Positions 8,766 through 17,435 of a DNA stretch of 64,000 nucleotides are shown piece after piece. The notes under the pieces were generated by a model, which was not told where the DNA came from, did not search any database, and worked only from the letters and a program-made list of their open reading frames with translations. Source of the DNA: Paenibacillus solanacearum (GTDB lineage: Bacteria > Bacillota > Bacilli > Paenibacillales > NBRC-103111). Location: the NCBI RefSeq assembly GCF_910593845.1, contig NZ_CAJVAS010000025.1:29009-93008 (forward strand), written 5' to 3'. The position numbers and the translations under genes were made by a program. Numbering within the stretch: position 1 is the first letter of the stretch; the number at the start of each line of letters is the position of its first letter.

Positions 8766-10925
8766 ATGGAGGGTAAGCGCTTAATCCAATTTCGCAGCTT
8801 ATGGTTCATCGCGATGGTAGTTTTGCTGGCTACGACTCCCGTGTATCGCGCCTTCGCCTCTCCCGACTCCGGCTTGGCCGGGGACGGGAAGGGCACGGTT
8901 CAGCCTGCGCTCAAGCTGAAGGCGATGTCTTATCAGATCAACAGCGGCAAGGGGACCGACAATGTGGTCGATCTGGACCGGATCGCGGATGTCATACGCG
9001 CCTCCGGCGCCGACGTGATCGGATTGCAGGCGGTCGACAAGCATTATTCCAGCCGCAGCAGCTACGAGGATCAAGCCAAGCGAATCGCGGATGCGCTCGG
9101 CATGCACTATGCATACGGACCTACGGTGGATCTTGCGCCGGAGCAGGGCAAGACCGAGCGGCGGCAGTTCGGCACGGCGATCTTGAGCAAGTATCCGATC
9201 GAGAGCGCTGTGCTGCACCCGCTGTCCAATTCGGGAACTGAGAAACGCGCTCTGTTCGAAGCGCGGATTGACGTGAACGGCACGGCTGTCCGTTTCTACA
9301 CAACGCACATGGACACGAGCGCTGCCGTGCGAGTGAAGCAGGCCGATGAGATCCTCTCGATCCTCGGCGGGCAGACCGGCCCGAAGATCGCCGCCGTGTA
9401 CGCCAACGCGCTCGACACGAGCGCCGAAGTGAAGCGGCTGCTGACTTCGTTGAGCGATGCTTTCTTCGATCAGACGGGCGTCTACACGAACCCGGCCTAC
9501 TTGCCGGCCAAACGGATCAGCTACATCATGCCTTCTTATGATTGGGAGCTGGGCGAAGCACGGGCGATCCCTTCGCTGGCGTCGATTCACCTTCCGATCG
9601 TGAGCGAGCTGACGCTGAACCCGGATGCGCATGCGAACCCTTCGCTGAAAGCGCTGGCGTTCACCGACAAAGCGATATCAGAAATGGTGGGGAATGAAAT
9701 GAATGTGAAGCTGAATGCTTATTACACGAACGGAACCGTTAAGGAGGTTACCTCCAGCGCAAGCTACGCCAGCCGCCAGCCGGAGGTGGCCGACATGCCT
9801 TCGCCGGGGCTTGTCCGCGCTCAAGCGGCCGGCAAGACGGAGATCACCGCCACGTACGGGCAGTTGACCGCTGAGCTGCCGGTAGCGGTCTATATGACCC
9901 GAAATGCGGAGCTCGCTTCGCTTCAGATCGACGGCGAACCGTTGGCATCGTTTGCGCCGGACCGGTTGTTCTACCGGACGATCGTTCCGCGCGAAGCGAA
10001 GCAAGTGCCTGTCGTCACCGCGCAGCCTGCGGATCCGAACGCCAGCGTGGAGGTGTTGGCGCCGTCGTCGCTTCCGGGCATTGCGTATGTGGTCGTGACC
10101 GCCGATGACGGCAAGACGACGGCCGAATACCGGGTGCAGTTTACGGCGGGTCGGACGGAGCTGGATGTGCCGGTCCGGATCATGTCCTTCAACATCCACC
10201 ATGGCGCCGATTCCGGCGACACGTACGATCTGGAGAAGACGGCGGATGCGATCCGGCAGTCCGGCGCGGAGGTGATCGGGCTCCAGGAGGTGGACCGGTA
10301 TTACTCGACGCGCAGTAATCTGGAGGACACGGTCGCCCGGCTGGCCGACATGCTCGGCATGCATTACGCGTACGGCCCCAATCTGGACCGCGCTCCGCAG
10401 CAGCCGGGTTTGCCGAACAGCCAATATGGAACGGCGGTGCTGAGCAAATATCCGATCGTGGAGCAGCGCAATTACGCTTTGACGAGCTATGGGCAGGAGC
10501 AGAGAGGCTTGCTTGAGACGCGGATCGATATGGATGGCGTTCCGGTCTATTTTTACTCAACCCATCTGGGGCTCGACGCCGTGCAGCAGCAAACCCAGAC
10601 CGACGAAATATTGGCGATTGCCGGAGAAAAAGACGGCCCCGTCATCATCGTCGGCGACTTCAACGCAAGACCGTATTCGCCGGATATGAGACGAATTGCT
10701 GCGGCGTACCAGGAGCCTTTCGTCAGCAAGCCGGATGCCTACACAATCGCGTCCAATCGGCCGTATGCCAAAATCGATTATATTTGGGCGAACGACAAGC
10801 TGCTGCTCGGCGATGCGGAGCGGGCGGAAGTGGTTCAAACCGAGGTGTCCGATCATTTCCCGATCGTCAGCGACTTGTATGTGAAGCGCGAGCTGAACGA
10901 TTTGCTTCTCGGCGCAGGCGAGTAA
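8766..10925 (+). CDS. Secreted double-EEP-domain protein, N-terminal copy catalytically dead
   Basis: 719 residues from ATG 8766 (GCGAGGG upstream; the ATG at 8757 is too close). Order: signal peptide (about 1-31), first EEP (endonuclease/exonuclease/phosphatase) domain (about 48-283), a BIG_2-like segment (about 293-376), a cadherin-like beta-sandwich segment (about 380-460), second EEP domain (about 468-707). The second copy has the full set: N476, E508, H600, D631/N633, D671, D696/H697. The matching positions in the first copy are Q57, A89, H181, Y212/N214, S252 and I274/H275, so most metal-binding and catalytic residues are gone. EEP enzymes cut phosphodiesters in nucleic acids, inositol phosphates or sphingomyelin. 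Its place after a sugar importer argues for a nutritional role. Confidence 0.85.
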   Translation: MEGKRLIQFRSLWFIAMVVLLATTPVYRAFASPDSGLAGDGKGTVQPALKLKAMSYQINSGKGTDNVVDLDRIADVIRASGADVIGLQAVDKHYSSRSSYEDQAKRIADALGMHYAYGPTVDLAPEQGKTERRQFGTAILSKYPIESAVLHPLSNSGTEKRALFEARIDVNGTAVRFYTTHMDTSAAVRVKQADEILSILGGQTGPKIAAVYANALDTSAEVKRLLTSLSDAFFDQTGVYTNPAYLPAKRISYIMPSYDWELGEARAIPSLASIHLPIVSELTLNPDAHANPSLKALAFTDKAISEMVGNEMNVKLNAYYTNGTVKEVTSSASYASRQPEVADMPSPGLVRAQAAGKTEITATYGQLTAELPVAVYMTRNAELASLQIDGEPLASFAPDRLFYRTIVPREAKQVPVVTAQPADPNASVEVLAPSSLPGIAYVVVTADDGKTTAEYRVQFTAGRTELDVPVRIMSFNIHHGADSGDTYDLEKTADAIRQSGAEVIGLQEVDRYYSTRSNLEDTVARLADMLGMHYAYGPNLDRAPQQPGLPNSQYGTAVLSKYPIVEQRNYALTSYGQEQRGLLETRIDMDGVPVYFYSTHLGLDAVQQQTQTDEILAIAGEKDGPVIIVGDFNARPYSPDMRRIAAAYQEPFVSKPDAYTIASNRPYAKIDYIWANDKLLLGDAERAEVVQTEVSDHFPIVSDLYVKRELNDLLLGAGE

Positions 10926-11218
10926 AGCGCCTCTGCCAGCGACCGGATCGCCCGAAGCTGCAGCCGACCGGCTAGTACTGCGAAGGCTGCGCGAAGGATC
11001 ATGCGGGCTGAGGCGGCGCAGGGCGTGCCCGGCGAAGCCTTGGCCACGGCAGCGGCGGAGGGCGGGAGCATGGGCGGTAAACCGCGTCCGTTGGTTTGAA
11101 CCGCCGTTTGCTCCCTTGCCGCTCAATCAAAGGAAGGAAACAGCCTCCGGCATGCCTTAATGATTGCAAAAATTGTACCCGATATATACGAAGGACGAAT
11201 GGTGAGGAGCTGTTATCG

Positions 11219-12538
11219 ATGACGAAAAAAACGACCTACATGGCTTGTCTTGCGCTGATGACCGCTGCGTTGTCCGGCTGCGCCAGCGGCAGCGCGCCGG
11301 CTGGCGGCACGGGCAGCACGCCCGCTCCGGCGGCGAAGGCGGAGGATACGAAGCCCAAGGAGCCTGTGACTATCACGATGTACAATCATTTCAACAACAT
11401 ATCGGATGAACGAGTACAGCAGTTTATCGTCGAGCCGTTGAAGAAGGAGCTGCCGAACGTCACGTTCGAGCTTGTGAAGCATCAGAACGGATCGAAGCTG
11501 GAGGAGCTGGTAGCTGCCGGCAATTTCACCGACCTGTACTACGGCAGTAACGTAGGCTTCCCGTCGTATATGAACGTAGAGCTGCAATATGATATGCGCG
11601 ACCTGATGAAGCGGCACAACATCGATACGAGCCGGTTCGAGCCGTGGAGCCTCGATGCGATCAAGCTGTACGGCGAGAAGGGAGAAGTATTCGGCATTCC
11701 GTTCTCCGCGAACTACGCCTCCCTCATTTATAATAAAGACATTTTCGACCGGTTCGGCGTCCCGTATCCGAAGGACGGCATGACCTGGGAGGAAGTGATC
11801 GAGCTGGGCCGCAAGCTGACGCGCGTCGAGAACGGCGTGCAGTACATCGGCTTCGATCCGGCCAAGCCGACCGATATGGGATCGGGCTTGTCGCTGTCCT
11901 ATGTCGACGAGAAAGCCAATAAGTCGCTTGTCAACAGCAACGAGTGGAGACGGGTGCTCGGCGTGTTCAAGGATGCGTACAGCGTTCCGGGCTATGTGCA
12001 AAGCGGCAAGTTCGATTACGGGACGAACGGCTTCCTGAAAGACAAGGCCGTCGCGATGATGCCGATCTGGTCGCTGCAAATCCTGAACTTCCAGAAAGAG
12101 CTCGAGGGTATGAACTGGGATATCGTCTCGTATCCGACCTTCAAGGAGCAGCCGGAGCGGGGCCGGGAAGTCGACATCCATATGCTGGCGATCTCGACCG
12201 TGAGCAAGAACAAGGACGCGGCGATGGAAGTGCTGAAGGTGATCACGTCGGACGAGGTGCAGATGATGATGAGCCAGCTAGGGACCGCGAGCGTACTTAA
12301 GAAGGAGGACATCAAGAAGGCGTACGGCTCCAAGCTTCCGATGTATCAGGGGAAAAATATGCAGGCGCTGTTCAAGACGAAGCCCGGCGTCCCGCATGTC
12401 ATTACGAAAAAAGACGGCGTCGTCCGCACGCTGGTCGATAACGTGCGCAAGGAAATCGCTGCGTCCGGAAAAGACTTGAACACGCTTGTAAGAGAGCTGG
12501 AGGAGCAGTCGAATCAAAAGCTGGCTGAGACGAAATAG
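11219..12538 (+). CDS. Extracellular solute-binding lipoprotein, paralogue A without permeases
   Basis: The ATG at 11219 is fixed by GAGGAG upstream and by the signal peptide that follows (lipobox LSGC, Cys21), giving 439 residues. It is a family-1 type sugar-binding protein. The segment DRFGVPYPKDGMTW is identical in the binding proteins at 42954-44273 and 54817-56160, so the three are close paralogues. No permease lies next to it; the nearest are those at 5192-7049, which already have their own binding protein. It is separated from the double-EEP gene by about 290 bp and from the next EEP gene by about 160 bp. Confidence 0.88.
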   Translation: MTKKTTYMACLALMTAALSGCASGSAPAGGTGSTPAPAAKAEDTKPKEPVTITMYNHFNNISDERVQQFIVEPLKKELPNVTFELVKHQNGSKLEELVAAGNFTDLYYGSNVGFPSYMNVELQYDMRDLMKRHNIDTSRFEPWSLDAIKLYGEKGEVFGIPFSANYASLIYNKDIFDRFGVPYPKDGMTWEEVIELGRKLTRVENGVQYIGFDPAKPTDMGSGLSLSYVDEKANKSLVNSNEWRRVLGVFKDAYSVPGYVQSGKFDYGTNGFLKDKAVAMMPIWSLQILNFQKELEGMNWDIVSYPTFKEQPERGREVDIHMLAISTVSKNKDAAMEVLKVITSDEVQMMMSQLGTASVLKKEDIKKAYGSKLPMYQGKNMQALFKTKPGVPHVITKKDGVVRTLVDNVRKEIAASGKDLNTLVRELEEQSNQKLAETK

Positions 12539-12573
12539 GCGGGACGCGCACGATCGGCATGACCTGATATGAA

Positions 12574-12604
12574 AATATCCGTAGCTTAAAACGAGACGGA
12601 TATT
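12574..12604. other. 9-bp hairpin between binding protein and EEP gene
   Basis: AATATCCGT (12574-12582) and ACGGATATT (12596-12604) are perfect inverted repeats with a 13-base loop. No T tract follows. It could protect the binding-protein mRNA 3' end or be a binding site. Confidence 0.35.
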
Positions 12605-12701
12605 GTATGATACTGGAAGAAACAACCGTTTCGCCAAGTCATTCGCACCATCAAACTACCAAACAATCGAACAACGAACAGGACAGAAAGAGGTATTGAA
12701 C

Positions 12702-13499
12702 GTGACTATTCAAGCGATGACGTTTAACCTGCGCTATCATGAGCCGAAGGACGGCGACGATGCGTGGCCGCACCGGATCGGCAAAGTAGCGGATATCATC
12801 GAGGCGAACGCGCCGGACGTAATTGGAACCCAGGAAGGACAAGCTCCGATGCTGGAGGATTTGCAGCAGCGTCTGGACGGCTACCGCTGGATCGGAAAGC
12901 CGCGCGACGACGGGGCGCGAAGCGAGCATTGCGCGGTGCTTTACCGCGAGGCGCGGCTGGAGCCGCTGGAGGAAGGGCAGTTCTGGCTGTCGGAGACGCC
13001 GGAAGCGACGGCATCCAAGAGCTGGGATACGAGCATCACGCGCATTTGCACATGGGTTCGATTTCGCGACAAGCAGACGGGAGATTCGTTCGCGGTATTC
13101 AACACGCATCTGGACCATCGGGGCGAAGAGGCGAGAAGAAACGGAGCGGCGCTCGTCTACGAAAGAATGTCTGCGTACCGGGAGAAGCACGGCATTCCGC
13201 TGCTTCTGATGGGCGACATGAACTGCACGCCGGCGTCGGATGCGATCCGGTTTTTCCGTGGCGAGCTGCCGCACGGGCCGGTGACGACGGATTTGCAGGA
13301 TGTATTCGACCATGTGGAGAAGCCTGTCGGCGCTACGTTCAACGGGTTCAAGGGACGCGTGGAGGGGGAGCCGATCGACTATATTTTTACGACAAAGGAT
13401 TGGATCGTGATTCGCGCCCTTATCGACCGGACACAGTACGGCGGCGCCTATCCGTCGGATCACTACCCGGTTATCGCCACACTGGAAATGACACGATAA
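12702..13499 (+). CDS. Cytoplasmic EEP-family phosphodiesterase/phosphatase
   Basis: GTG at 12702 behind GAAAGAGG gives 265 residues that begin directly with the EEP fold (MTIQAMTFNLRYHEP) and have no signal peptide. The catalytic set is complete: N9, E45, H136, D172/N174 in GDMN, the Asp of PIDYIF and the SDH motif near the C-terminus. This compact form resembles bacterial EEP proteins that act on small phosphodiesters or phosphorylated sugars. It lies downstream of a binding protein and of the secreted EEP protein, so one may cut outside and one inside the cell. The natural substrate is unknown. A terminator follows. Confidence 0.85.
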   Translation: MTIQAMTFNLRYHEPKDGDDAWPHRIGKVADIIEANAPDVIGTQEGQAPMLEDLQQRLDGYRWIGKPRDDGARSEHCAVLYREARLEPLEEGQFWLSETPEATASKSWDTSITRICTWVRFRDKQTGDSFAVFNTHLDHRGEEARRNGAALVYERMSAYREKHGIPLLLMGDMNCTPASDAIRFFRGELPHGPVTTDLQDVFDHVEKPVGATFNGFKGRVEGEPIDYIFTTKDWIVIRALIDRTQYGGAYPSDHYPVIATLEMTR

Positions 13500-13553
13500 G
13501 AAGCAAGACCGCAGCCCTGCCAATCGGGCTGGTGTATACATAACATTATGCAG

Positions 13554-13586
13554 AGCAGTCCGGACCCTGGTGCCGGGCTGCTTTTG
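13554..13586 (+). terminator. Rho-independent terminator after the EEP gene
   Basis: AGCAGTCCGG (13554-13563) pairs with CCGGGCTGCT (13573-13582), with one wobble pair, followed by TTTT. Confidence 0.75.
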
Positions 13587-13674
13587 CATGATTGCAGGAC
13601 GAATGTGAAATGCCAAATTTAGCGAATCGTTTCTTTATATAACATACATAAATATATTAAAAGTATAAAAAGTA

Positions 13675-13703
13675 TTGACAAACGGAACCTGCCGAAATAA
13701 TAT
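13675..13703 (+). promoter_or_regulatory. Sigma-A promoter of the MFS gene
   Basis: TTGACA (13675-13680), a 17-bp spacer, then TAATAT (13698-13703), 73 bp before the MFS start codon. A strongly AT-rich block lies just upstream. Confidence 0.75.
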
Positions 13704-13775
13704 TTTAACAGTAAAGGAAAGCTTATCTTATAGCGCCTTGCCGTCATTCGAATTCATTTCCGCAGGAGGCTTTGT

Positions 13776-15176
13776 ATGCCGCACCAACAAACGAACCGCA
13801 AGATGGTTACGCTCGGATTGCTCGCCGCGCTATTCATCGGGGCGCTGGACGTCACCGTCGTAAGCACCGCAATGCCACACATCATTAACGATCTCAGCGG
13901 CCTTAGCCTCGTAAGCTGGGTATTCTCGATCTATACGCTGACGACTTGCGTCGCGACGCCGATCTTCGGCAAATTGACGGATCTGTTCGGTCGGCGCTCC
14001 GTCTTCACGATCGGTCTGATCCTGTTCGTGCTCGGCTCGATTCTATGCGGAGCGGCGCAGTCCATGACCGCCTTGATCTGGTTCCGCGCGCTGCAGGGGA
14101 TCGGGGCGGGGGCGCTCACTCCCGTCACGTTCACGATTATCGGCGATTTGTATCCCGGCGAGCAGCGCGGGAAGATGCAGGGCGTCTTCGCCTCGGTCTG
14201 GTCGGTCGCGGGGCTGCTGGGACCGCTGGTCGGCGGCTATTTTGTCGATTATGTCAACTGGCGCTGGATCTTTTACATGAACATTCCGATTGGGATCGTT
14301 TCTTTTTTCCTCGTATTCGTCTTTTTGCGCGAGCAGTTCGAGAAGAAAGCGAAAAGCATCGACTACGGGGGCGCGGCTGCGTTCACGATCGGCATATCGG
14401 CGCTGCTGTACGCGCTGCTGAGCGGCGGGGAGCGCTACCCGTGGACTTCCGCCACAATTCTCGGCTTGTTTGTGGTCGCAGCCGCGGCGCTGATCCTTTT
14501 CGTCTGGATCGAGAAGCACGCCAAGGAGCCGATGATCCCGTTGTCGATCTTCCGGAACCGCGTCATGAACGTATCGAATATAAGCGGCTTCCTGGCGTTC
14601 AGCGTATCCACCGGAACGTCGATTTACGCGCCGATGTGGATCCAGACGCTGCTTGGCTTCAGCGCCACCGCATCCGGACTGATGGTCATGCCGATGTCCA
14701 TCGCCTGGCCGGTCGCCGCTAACTTGGCGGGGCGGTATATGTACCGCATCGGCGCCAAGAAGATCGTCATCTTCGGCGCGCTTGTCGTCCTGCTCGGCGG
14801 AGTGTGGCTGACGGCGCTGACGCTGCAGTCGCCTTACTGGTTTCTCGTCGGCATCCTGACCGTCATCGGGTTCGGCATGGGCTGCGTCTCGACGCCGGCC
14901 ACCGTGCTCGTGCAATCCGTCGTTGGCTGGCAGCAGCGCGGCGTTGCCACCGCCGCCAACTCGCTGATGCGCTCGCTCGGTCAAACCGTCGGCGTGGCCG
15001 TCTTCGGCACGCTGTTCAACAGCTATCTCGTCGAGCACACACCCGCGGAAATCGCAGGGGGCATTCATGCTGTGTTCCTGGCGATCTTCATTATCGCCGT
15101 GCTGAATACCGTTGCCGTATGCTTCCTTCCGGCGCAGCGCCAAATCGTCGAGATGCAGAAGGCGAATGAAAGCTGA
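13776..15176 (+). CDS. MFS transporter, DHA2-type drug exporter
   Basis: 466 residues behind GCAGGAGG. The first membrane segment carries GALDVTVVSTAMPHI, typical of the DHA2 (EmrB/QacA/LmrB) drug:H+ antiporters, and loop 2-3 has GKLTDLFGRR, the conserved MFS motif A. Motif C-like GPLVGGYFVDYVNWRWIF follows in TM5-6. At least 12 hydrophobic segments are visible. It has its own promoter and no adjacent TetR or MarR gene, so its substrate and control are open. It separates the sugar locus from the AT-richer insert that follows. Confidence 0.88.
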   Translation: MPHQQTNRKMVTLGLLAALFIGALDVTVVSTAMPHIINDLSGLSLVSWVFSIYTLTTCVATPIFGKLTDLFGRRSVFTIGLILFVLGSILCGAAQSMTALIWFRALQGIGAGALTPVTFTIIGDLYPGEQRGKMQGVFASVWSVAGLLGPLVGGYFVDYVNWRWIFYMNIPIGIVSFFLVFVFLREQFEKKAKSIDYGGAAAFTIGISALLYALLSGGERYPWTSATILGLFVVAAAALILFVWIEKHAKEPMIPLSIFRNRVMNVSNISGFLAFSVSTGTSIYAPMWIQTLLGFSATASGLMVMPMSIAWPVAANLAGRYMYRIGAKKIVIFGALVVLLGGVWLTALTLQSPYWFLVGILTVIGFGMGCVSTPATVLVQSVVGWQQRGVATAANSLMRSLGQTVGVAVFGTLFNSYLVEHTPAEIAGGIHAVFLAIFIIAVLNTVAVCFLPAQRQIVEMQKANES

Positions 15177-15225
15177 AGCGAAGCCCATGGTCTATTAATC
15201 CTATCCATTAAGAAAACCTCAGCAA

Positions 15226-15405
15226 TTACTGTTTTCGGGATAGGAGAGGTCTGAGCTTTTTACGCCTTTGAACGGGTAAATGCCGTTGTTTGTACTCGCA
15301 TAAGCGCGCATTTTCTTTCGGTGCGACGACCTCCCGCAGGGTAGCCCCAATTTTATAGACATTGAACTGGCGAATGGTCTGTGAAATAGTGGAAATCTTG
15401 ATTCC
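15226..15405 (-). pseudogene. Possible coding remnant, family unknown
   Basis: On the minus strand, 59 sense codons run from an in-frame stop (15406-15408) to a stop at 15226-15228, without a start codon. The translation is protein-like (it contains ISQTIRQFNVYKIG and QRRKKLRPLLSRKQ) and basic at the end. It may be the tail of a decayed gene next to the AT-rich GNAT gene, or a chance open frame. I do not recognise the family. Confidence 0.25.
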
Positions 15406-15450
15406 TTAAAAGTAAACTAAAGTTACTGTTGGTTCGAAGGGATTGGTTCA

Positions 15451-15912
15451 ATGAACATTAATTTCAGAAATGCAATTCCTAAAGATGAAGATGAACTGTT
15501 TGATTTATCCGCAAAACTTTCAACTAGTTTTAAGTTGAACAAAACGGATTTCACACGAATCTATCATGAAGTTTTGAATAACAAAGATGCAGACTTATTC
15601 GTTGCAGAGATGGAAACAGGAATAATTGGATATGTATTAGGTTTTCATCACTCCACTTTTTATGCAAATGGAATAATCAGTTGGGTAGAAGAGTTATTCG
15701 TCTTAGAAGATTATAGAGGACAGAGTGTCGGAAAGAATCTTATGGTGCTTATTGAAGAAAAAGCGGCTGACCGTGGTTCAAAGCTGGTTGCATTAGCCAC
15801 AAGAAGAGCAAGTGATTTCTATAAAGCCATTGGATATGATGAATCCGCTGTATATTTCAAAAAAACCTTACCGAGAGCTGACGAAGCGGGGTACGATAGC
15901 ATAATGACATAA
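15451..15912 (+). CDS. GNAT-family N-acetyltransferase
   Basis: 153 residues. The acetyl-CoA motif A reads EDYRGQSVGKNLM (about residues 88-100), and the final strand and loop (TRRASDFYKAIGYDESAVYFKK in sense, core FYKAIGY) are typical of GNAT enzymes. The substrate is unknown; small-molecule or drug acetylation is common for stand-alone members of this size. The gene is strikingly AT-rich with many AAA, ATT and GAA codons, unlike its neighbours, which suggests recent transfer. A shared bidirectional terminator separates it from the convergent ATPase gene. Confidence 0.85.
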   Translation: MNINFRNAIPKDEDELFDLSAKLSTSFKLNKTDFTRIYHEVLNNKDADLFVAEMETGIIGYVLGFHHSTFYANGIISWVEELFVLEDYRGQSVGKNLMVLIEEKAADRGSKLVALATRRASDFYKAIGYDESAVYFKKTLPRADEAGYDSIMT

Positions 15913-15938
15913 AAGGCTATCCCCAAAAGGATAGCCTT
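15913..15938. terminator. Bidirectional terminator between GNAT and ATPase genes
   Basis: AAGGCTATCC and GGATAGCCTT form a perfect 10-bp stem around CCAAAA. On the minus strand TTTTAT follows, serving the ATPase gene; on the plus strand the T tract is poor. Confidence 0.7.
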
Positions 15939-15957
15939 ACAACGATTACACCAGTTG

Positions 15958-17049
15958 CTAAAGGCTTTGGTTCATTAATTCTGACTCCACCTGAAGTCGT
16001 AGTTCCTCAACAATTGAAAAATTCGTTGCAGCCGTATAAAAGGATTTAATCTTTGAATCGATGGCTTCAGCTACCGCCAAATATGAGGTGGCTTCCTTCA
16101 TTTTTGCCGAATATCGTTCTTTAATTGCGGCAATTTCAGCTGCATAGGTTTCATCCGTCCCTGGGCTCATGGTGCGTTCATACATATCCAAGATCTCATC
16201 TCCGTCCCGATCCGGGAAGTATTCATGAGGGGCGGTGCTGTCGAAAATGGCTGTGCTCAGCTTCGGGAAGATCAGCATATCTAGGCTGTTTGGATCAAAA
16301 CCGCAATGATACACTTGAACCTCGATGCCTTGCTTCTCGGTCGCAGCAGCAAGCTTTTTCAGAAGCGTGGATTTACCGGATCCCGGTCTTCCTTTGATAA
16401 AAATCCGCCTGTTCAACGAAGCTGTCAAGCGTTGAATAAAATCAAACGCTCCCTTCGGAGTCGCTGCCCCGAAAAACAAGTGACGTCCAACGGTGGGTGT
16501 CCCGGTTTCATGACCAACGTACAATTCCTGAATCAGTTCCTGAGTGAGTTGGTCTGCCTTATCGAAGTCCATGCTTTCGATATAAAATTTTTCCCATTCG
16601 TCATGAATCCGTAAGGCGGTAGCAAAGGATTCATAGGCTTTGGAATAAGCATCGATAAGCTCTCCTTTGAGCTCATCAATCATTCCAAGAGTCTCCGTGG
16701 AAACACCTCTGTTATCAAGCGCCGCTCCAAAATCGAACTCAATGGTTGCACCTGGGCCGTCCTCTATGATCCACTCACAAGCTTGCCTGTCGACAATACC
16801 AACCTTTAATTCGGTTGCTATCATGCCGTCCAGTTCATCCGGTCGAAGCGGGGAATGGAAGCATTGCACGTGCTGCCCTCTGTCCGTCAGACTGTCCGCC
16901 AATCTGCGAATAATTGTGGATTTACCTGTTCCAGGTGGGCCTGTTAGGACGAGAATCTTATCAAGCCCTTGGAAAGCCGATTTATACAAAAAATGAGCTC
17001 CGTGTGCTGTGTTGCCGCGGGCAAAATAGTGGGATACATTTTCAATCAA
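15958..17049 (-). CDS. Tandem P-loop ATPase, PRK06851-like
   Basis: The TTG at 17049 is preferred (363 residues) because AAGGAG lies 8 bases before it; the GTG at 17058 abuts that site. Two Walker A motifs are present: GPPGTGKST (residues 37-45) and GRPGSGKST (220-228), each starting a similar half, so the protein is an internal duplication. This two-ATPase form matches an uncharacterised Bacillota family (PRK06851). Function is unknown. No membrane segments are visible, so it should be cytoplasmic. Its base composition is more AT-rich than the flanking sugar genes, like the convergent GNAT gene. Confidence 0.75.
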   Translation of the reverse strand: MIENVSHYFARGNTAHGAHFLYKSAFQGLDKILVLTGPPGTGKSTIIRRLADSLTDRGQHVQCFHSPLRPDELDGMIATELKVGIVDRQACEWIIEDGPGATIEFDFGAALDNRGVSTETLGMIDELKGELIDAYSKAYESFATALRIHDEWEKFYIESMDFDKADQLTQELIQELYVGHETGTPTVGRHLFFGAATPKGAFDFIQRLTASLNRRIFIKGRPGSGKSTLLKKLAAATEKQGIEVQVYHCGFDPNSLDMLIFPKLSTAIFDSTAPHEYFPDRDGDEILDMYERTMSPGTDETYAAEIAAIKERYSAKMKEATSYLAVAEAIDSKIKSFYTAATNFSIVEELRLQVESELMNQSL

Positions 17050-17435
17050 CCTGAACACTCCTTTTCGCGCTTATCCTGTACCCTGAATCGGCAGGGGCAT
17101 AAGCGCATACGGGATAGATGCCTATGGTTCAACTTATTCCGGTGGGCGCACAGAGGTGTTTATAATTTTGAATAAACTAAGGGCAGTCGTGTGAAAATCA
17201 GTTGAACAATCGGTGACGATGCATTATATTTTAATTAATCAAATTGATTTATAAACTAAATGAAGGAGGTGGGGCGCAAAAGGAACGCAGACGTCAAGCC
17301 ATGCGTGCGTATGGGCACTGCGCTGCGGCCTGTGTATCCCACGCGCTAGCGTGGACGGCTCAGTTTGTTTTGAAAGCGATTACGTAATGAGAAATTCGTA
17401 TTTTGCAACGAACGATTGAAGAGAGAGGTGAACTC
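17050..17435. other. Intergenic region with cre-like site
   Basis: 386 bp between the divergent ATPase and glycosidase genes. It holds an AT-rich stretch around 17230-17265, an orphan AAGGAGGTGG at 17263-17272 that leads only to reading frames of 26-28 codons, a CCACGC-GCTA-GCGTGG hairpin (17339-17354), and a cre-like site (annotated separately). No convincing gene is present. Confidence 0.5.
17371..17384 (+). promoter_or_regulatory. cre-like CcpA site before the NAGPA gene
   Basis: TGAAAGCGATTACG matches the cre consensus TGWAANCGNTNWCA at 13 of 14 positions; only the last base differs. It lies 52 bp before the start codon. Catabolite repression of the glycosidase is inferred. Confidence 0.55.

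Noticed and set aside
8774..8785. TAAGCGCTTA palindrome near the double-EEP start as a cre site
   Set aside because: It matches cre at only about 11 of 14 positions and falls in coding sequence; chance cannot be excluded.
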